A DNA stretch of 64,000 bases from Nemertoderma westbladi (lineage: Eukaryota > Xenacoelomorpha > Nemertodermatida > Nemertodermatidae): assembly GCA_032718475.1 (NCBI GenBank), contig JAUCBJ010000252.1:1-64000 (forward strand), in the 5' to 3' direction. The notes beneath the pieces are model-generated. The model saw nothing but the letters and a program-made list of their open reading frames with translations. It made no database searches and was not told the origin of the DNA. The translations under genes were made by a program, and so were the position numbers. This document shows, piece after piece, positions 58,787 through 64,000 of the stretch (the stretch's first letter is position 1; each line of letters begins with the position of its first letter).

Positions 58787-60044
58787 TATCAGAAAATAAA
58801 TATAAAGTTACTCTTGGTCCTTTCATTTGCGATTGTCCTGCGAGGTCATTCATAAAATGCATTACTGGTCATACTGGTTACTATGGGTGTGATCGTTGCA
58901 CACAACGAGGTGTTACGTTGAACGATGGATGACGTTTCCAGAGAGTGATGCAGTTAAGCGAACATATGAGTCATTTCGATCTGAGGAACAGCCTCAACAT
59001 CACCATGATAAATCACCTTTGGAAAAGTTACCAATAGATATGGTTCAGCAGTTTCCGCAAGATTATCTTCATTTGGTATGCCTTGGTATTACAAAGAAGC
59101 TTATTTCCTGGTGGACTAAGGGATGTGATCTAAGATCACATCTGGGACGCAATGATATCTCAGATATTTCAAGTAGCATATACTCCTAGAGAATTTGCCC
59201 GTAAACCAAGAGCACTAAGTGGTTTATGTTACTGGAAGGCCATAGAATTTAGGCAGTTTTTGCTGTATACTGGGATAGTCGTACTCCGCGGAATTCTTAA
59301 TGAAACTATGTTTAATAATTTTTTATATCTATACGTTGCCATTGTTTTACTTAGCGATATACGCGTGTGTACTGTTGATAATATTGAATTTGCTAGAATA
59401 TTGTTGCATAGATTTATTGATGGATGTAAAGAGATATATGGTGGCCACTTTTTGTCATACAATGTATACATGCTTTATCACATTTATGTGATGATGTAAC
59501 TACTTTCGGTGTCTTAGATAACTTTAGTGCCTTTAAGTTTGAAAATTATTTGTACAAGTTAAAACGTCTGTTTAGAAAACCACATAATCCGCTGGAACAA
59601 ATATGTAGACACTTAACTGAAGAAAATACATTTGCATTGCATTGTTCTGCAGTTAAGTACCCAATTTTGAAGCGGGAAATTGGCTATTTTTTCAATGAAA
59701 ATCTCAAACTGCACGGTTCGAAATTTTCCGTTTTAGTAAGTGTATTCTTTACATTAACTTCATTCATATCAGCGAGATAATTGTTTTATTTCTAAGGATT
59801 ATAAAATTTGTTTAGTAGACAGTATTGTGAAGACTGAAAGAGGAGAAATTTACTTGTGATATAAATATTTTAAGGAAGTTGTTCCATTTTTTTCTGAGCC
59901 TTGTATTTCTAGTGCTATTTTTATCAATAAAGTTTCGCATTTAAGTAGCTCACTTTACTGTATGTGTTATGATAATGTACTTAGTAAAGCTATCTTATGC
60001 CTGTATTCTACGGTACCAGCTCGCATCGGACTGATGGATTACTA
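58787..60044 (+). pseudogene. Decayed DDE-type transposase-like gene
   Basis: The coding sequence runs through several frames: KVTLGPFICDCPARSFIKCI, GCDRCTQRG, then KLPIDMVQQFPQDYLHLVCL, then TPREFARKPRALSGL, WKAIEFRQFLLYTGIVVLRG, GGHFLSYNVYMLYHI, then VLDNFSAFKFENYLYKLKRL and RKPHNPLEQICRHLTEEN, and finally KYFKEVVPFFSEPCISS. I recognise this order as a widespread animal transposase-like family (PIDMV...DYxHLVCLG); I think it is CACTA/EnSpm-like but am not certain of the class. Frameshifts near 58930, 59150 and 59490 and a stop near 59780 and 59860 make it dead. The N-terminus is missing at the Penelope-like junction. Confidence 0.65.
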
Positions 60045-60473
60045 GCCGTCAAAATGTTTCATAATTAACATTGGTTTCTCTTTACTTTATTGGTTTCCAT
60101 ATAGAAAACTAACTGTAAATGACATTACGTATTATGATTTTTGCCCTCTTCTGCCAGGTTCATTACACAACATAGGGCTATGTCTTGGAGTCGAGCGGAA
60201 TTCATGTTTAGTCATTAATTAAGGCACAGTTTATTATAATTTATTTGATTTATTAATATATTATTACTGTATTAATGAAAAATATGTATCGTTTTTTTGT
60301 TTTAAATGTACCAAGTTTTTTTGTAGTAATGCATTTGTTGTTTTCAAGGACTAATTGAACTTTTTGTACAAAAAATTTATTAATAATATCTGGTTCCAGT
60401 AAAATTTGTGTCATTGCGGATCCACTTCCGGTAAAAATGCAATTCCGCTCGATTTCCATTCACTCCCAATCGG
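60045..60473. other. Unassigned flank of transposase remnant
   Basis: The sequence tcgagcggaatt at 60193 recurs inverted at about 60440 (aattccgctcga). The ~12-base inverted repeat could be a trace of terminal repeats or chance. No gene seen. Confidence 0.3.
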
Positions 60474-60524
60474 GGTTCACCCCATTCCAATATGTAATAC
60501 CATGATGATTAAAAGAGCAATAAC
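60474..60524. repeat. 51-bp target-site duplication, left copy
   Basis: Identical to 61419-61469 over 51 bases, starting ggttcaccccattccaat and ending agagcaataac. The LINE 60525-61418 lies exactly between the copies. Confidence 0.97.
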
Positions 60525-61418
60525 TACTACTACTACTAGGTCGAGCGAACTCGGACAGTGGAAATGAGATCCTTCCAGGCTTCCCGATTCTCCATAGTTG
60601 TCACAATTTCGTTTCTCCCAAGTTCAGTATCCCTTTCAAGTTGATCTATATATGTTATGGCCGGTCGTCCATGACTACGCTTTCCATGAGTTGGTTGCCA
60701 GAGAAGTAGATCTGGTATGACCTCGTCTTTACTTCGCCAGCAGTGCCCACTGAATCTTAATCTGCGTTCACAGAGGGTGGTTGATACAGGTGGTATTGTA
60801 CCGTAAAGCTCGGTGTTTGTCATGTGTTGTCTCCAGCTGATGTTTAGGGCTGTCCTTAGTAGTCTTGTGTAGCAACCATCAATTCGTTGTTCATGTGATT
60901 TAGTCAGTGTCCAGGTCTCATCCCCGTATACACTTTCCACTGTGGCTCGAAAGAACTTAGTCTTCATGTGCCTGGAGAGACCTGATTTCCAGATGGTATC
61001 CATTTTTGATAGAGCTACCCTAGCCTTTGCTTTCCTAACTTCTATGTCCTTTTTGCTACTCTCTATCCATGATCCAAGGTACTGGAAGTCATCGACCTTC
61101 CTTAGTTGATTATTATCAATGGTTGTCAAGTTTCCATCAACATCAAAGGTCATGAATTCGGTCTTGGTAGCATTTATATGCAATCCAACCTCCTTAGCAG
61201 CCCTCTCCACTTTATTTAGTAGAAGCTGTGCATCTGCTAGCGTATTAGAGAGCAGGGCAATGTCATCCGCAAAGTCGGTGTCTGTGACTGTAGTTGCCGG
61301 ATATCTACTACTTCTGCGTTCTTGAAGTGTGAATCCCAGATCTTCACCCTTTGTGGCCGTCCTCATTGCGTAATCCAGCACAATTACAAATAGTAATGGT
61401 GCTAATGTGCCACCTTGC
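60525..61418 (-). mobile_element. APE-type LINE, 5' truncated, second copy of the 55832 family
   Basis: The - strand frame 61418-60536 is open and covers the end of the reverse transcriptase (LAPLLFVIVLDYAMR, DTDFADDIALLSN) and the C-terminus, ending VRVRST. It is about 95% identical to the copy at 55838-56720. The tail is (tag)n at 60525-60540. The open frame gains its first residues (MEWGEP) from the target site. It is too short to be functional: endonuclease and most of the reverse transcriptase are missing. Confidence 0.95.
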
Positions 61419-61469
61419 GGTTCACCCCATTCCAATATGTAATACCATGATGATTAAAAGAGCAATAAC
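61419..61469. repeat. 51-bp target-site duplication, right copy
   Basis: Exact partner of 60474-60524. Confidence 0.97.
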
Positions 61470-61825
61470 AATTTTAACAATAACATTCCTATAACCATCC
61501 AATACCATCGACAGTGCAATTAAGATTAACATCGAACACCTGAGTTACAATAGGATCCTTTTTAATTTCAAACGCCGTTCTTTAGTGGCTGCTGTATGTT
61601 CTACATGCGCTAAAATTGCTAAACTCAGCACGCAATGAGATACATTACAACAGTACATCACAGCGTCCCGGATACTGGAGTACATCACGAAGAAGATGCA
61701 ACATTTCTACAGAAAGACGCATGAACTAGCCTCAATACAAACTCACACCGCGCACCGAAAGAAACTTATGAACCTCAGTAGTTCTATTTTAGAAAAACAC
61801 CGTTTACCGCTCCAGACAAAGAAAC

Positions 61826-63150
61826 ATGCGTTGGATCGTGTGTTCATCGATAATCCCCCCCTCCGATAGACCCGTCCTGCCGGAAGGCTCCCTCAAACTC
61901 TTAAGTAAGGGCCTGCAGTTCGCTGTACAGAGGGATTTCGATCGCAATACAATGGACAACCTCGCGATTGGCCTGGACCGTTTCTCTTACGGCATGCGGT
62001 GGAAGGCCGAACGAGAACGGCGTGCCGAAGAACGTGCCGAGGAACATAGAATCAGGAACTCGAACACCAACGACTCAACAACAGCAACCGACCCGGTTCC
62101 GACAATGCAACTACTTGGTAAAATTCCATTTCCCGATACCTACCAGTCCCCTCCCCCAACGGATATTCCTACACACATACTACGTGATATAGATGAACTC
62201 TCAAACTCTATTAAAGCAGTCTACAGGCAACACAAATTCGCACTCACACACAATCCAAAAGCGGGTACAACTAACCTTACAGAAAAAGAAGCCCATGCCC
62301 TTAAGGAACTGAAGGCGGATAATAATTTAATCGTCAAAAAGGCGGACAAGAGTGGTGGATTCGCGGTTTTGACGCGAAAACGATACATCGAGAAAATCCA
62401 TAAAGACATATTATCCAACTCAGCAGCTTACACACCACTTGCAAAGAACCCCAAAGTAACAGCCATTAAGAAGATCAATGCGGGAGTGATTTCTATATTC
62501 GAACAGGATGAATACCTGCGAGCAGCGAAAACAAGTAACATCCACGCTAGAACACCAGAGTTATACGGGAACCCCAAAACCCACAAAGTCAACGAACCTA
62601 TGCGGCCCATATCCTCGGGATCTGGTTCAGCAGCGGAGAAGCCAGCATGGATGGCGAGTCGCATTTTAACCCAAGCCGCCAACTTGGTACTGGAACAACT
62701 TAAGAATACATTAGATTTCATGAACCGCGTTAGTTGCATCAATCCTCTTCAGTCAGGAGATATGATATTTAGTCTAGATATTGTATCCATGTACACCATC
62801 ATCCCGGTCATCGAAGGAATCGACATTGTCACCGGATTCGTCAACAGCAACCAGGACCAAATTAACTTATATGGACTCAGTATCCCAGATTTTTATGGCC
62901 TACTTAGGACCTCACTAGAATTTACTTATTTTAAGTTTAATGGGAAGTTTTACTAACAAAAAGACGGGTTGGGAATGGGAAACCGGCTCGCCGGTCCCTT
63001 CTCGGGGATATACATTCATGTTAAAGAGAAACTGTATTTAGATAATTATTTTTTGGCAGTGGACTGCTGGTCTAGGTTTTACGACGATGGGTGGGCAGTA
63101 TGGGCACATGGTGAGGAGGAGTTGGATAAATTTTTAATTTAACTTAATAA
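61826..63150 (+). pseudogene. Penelope-like reverse transcriptase (family 2)
   Basis: The open frame from 61826 to 62956 holds a basic/acidic N-terminal region (GMRWKAERERRAEERAEEHR) and NNLIVKKADKSGGFAVLTRK, the family's K-x-D-K motif. ARTPELYGNPKTHKVNEPMR is the PKxHK motif, followed by RPISSGSGSAAEKPAWMASR and FSLDIVSMYTIIPVIEGIDI, the block-A aspartate. A TAA stop interrupts FNGKFY-QKDGLGMGN at 62954. The same frame then goes on to the active site SRFYDDGWAVWAHGEEELDK at about 63075-63130, with a Tyr before DD, and another stop at 63140. The true start may be upstream of 61826. Confidence 0.85.
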
Positions 63151-63175
63151 CTGCCACCCTTCTATTAAGTACACC

Positions 63176-63763
63176 ATGGAGAAATCCTGCTCTAGCTTAG
63201 CATTCCTTGACGTTACAACCACCATCAATAACAAAGGACGGATAGAGTTTGAACTTTATATTAAACCCAGTATGGCCGGTATTATTTTGAACTACTATAG
63301 TAGCCACCCCCGCAATATGATTATTAATGTCGCCAGATCCGCCATTCAACGCGCAATTCGCAATAGTAACACCCCGAATGGTCGCTCACGTAGCCTTGAT
63401 AAAATTAAAAATATCCTACGTGGCAATGACTACCCCAGCCACTTAGTCAACAAGCTTATATCTAACGCACTTTCCCCTCCCATCACATCCCCACGGAGCA
63501 ATAGTACTAGTAGTAGAAACACAACATCACACACACGCACTAACGCAGTAGACACTCTCAGACACTCCCACACCAATAGACATAATACACATACTGTAGC
63601 ACTACAAAGAAACCCCCACAACATTCCCAAACATACTAATCCCCACGCATACCCCCCACCACCCCCAACCCCGCCCCCACTCCCACCCCACCCCACAGCT
63701 CCCGCCAACCCCCCCACCCCACCCCCCCACACCCCCCCCCCCCACCCCATACCCACGTGCTAA
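63176..63763 (+). pseudogene. Penelope-like thumb region and proline-rich linker
   Basis: The frame continues the reverse transcriptase: SLAFLDVTTTINNKGRIEFE, YIKPSMAGIILNYYSSHPRN and SRSLDKIKNILRGNDYPSHL. It then enters a long Ser/Thr/His-rich stretch and a Pro-rich tract (63649-63760) created by c-rich simple sequence. The stop at 63761 may be due to slippage in the C tract; coding-like sequence resumes after it in another frame. Confidence 0.8.
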
Positions 63764-64000
63764 CACCCAGAAAACAGTATCAAGTCCAACACCCAACTCA
63801 CGCACTCATGTTAACGCTACGCGTATACCATTAGTCATACCATTCTTCAACGAACACGTTCGAAAACGGGTCCAGACTATTGTTGAGTCATCACCACTTA
63901 GATCCAATATCAGGGTTGTTCACCTACCAGGCCCCAACCTCAAACGGTTTTTGATACGTGGTAGCCTTACGGCTATCCCATGCCCATCTCTTAGGAGTAC

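Larger units (their letters stand above)
61670..64000 (+). mobile_element. Penelope-like element, second family, cut by window end
   Basis: Coding similarity starts near 61670 (RILEYITKKMQHFYRKTHEL) and runs to the window end with an in-frame stop and frame breaks. The 3' end sequence (RIPLVIPFFNEHVRKRVQTI, then VRFK-like FLIRGSLT) is the region that normally precedes the cysteine motif and GIY-YIG nuclease, so those should lie beyond 64000. Protein sequence differs strongly from the element at 54800-58785. Confidence 0.85.

Noticed and set aside
58557-58862. - strand ORF of 101 codons as a separate gene
   Set aside because: Its first part is antisense to the transposase remnant and the rest is the proline-rich N-terminal part of the Penelope-like element.
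60180-60455. Terminal inverted repeats of a DNA transposon
   Set aside because: Only about 12 bases match in inverted orientation, with no target duplication seen, and both lie on the same side of the transposase remnant.
63430-63805. Glycine-rich ORFs on the - strand
   Set aside because: They are the reverse strand of the c-rich linker of the Penelope-like element and simple sequence.

Overview
This window is eukaryotic, most likely from an invertebrate animal that I cannot name. It is AT-rich and has GT-AG introns, giant tandem-repeat arrays and many decayed retrotransposons. There are no operons, ribosome-binding sites or other bacterial features. Only one host protein-coding gene can be recognised with confidence. 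It is the 3' half of a proton-coupled oligopeptide transporter gene of the SLC15/PEPT type on the + strand. Its five exons lie at 3277-3323, 3829-3953, 16522-16772, 17626-17808 and 22254-22388, with matching intron phases, and end in a stop codon.

Layout. 1-760: degenerate ~163-bp tandem repeat. 1066-1425: probable retroelement gag remnant. 1486-2967: 20-bp satellite. 3277-22388: SLC15 gene. Its 12.6-kb intron holds a 9-bp minisatellite, a 7.4-kb array of a 36-bp satellite, a decayed Gypsy-like element, LINE fragments and a near-perfect hairpin. Its last intron holds a ~2.9-kb LINE. 22390-34480: intergenic sequence with a nearly complete CR1/L2-like LINE (23735-27940, - strand), a second LINE 5' part (30900-32260, +) and several fragments. 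34490-36104 and 50815-51765: two copies of a segmental duplication carrying an 85-codon ORF. They flank an 11.8-kb array of a 59-bp satellite (38467-50311) with nested higher-order duplications. 51770-54800: largely unrecognised sequence with poly-G tracts and a tRNA-like foldback. 54800-64000: a mosaic of two different Penelope-like elements (one interrupted by a LINE), a decayed DDE-type transposase gene and a second LINE copy.

The three large satellites make up about 20.7 kb, roughly a third of the window. The longest open reading frames lie inside these arrays and come from the repeat periods, not from genes. The transposable elements show frameshifts, in-frame stops or truncation, except where the window edge prevents a judgement. 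The most informative observations are the SLC15 gene model spanning the satellite, a LINE family with unusually long target-site duplications (51 bp identical, and 129 bp with 3 differences), and the duplicated 85-codon ORF on both sides of the 59-bp array.
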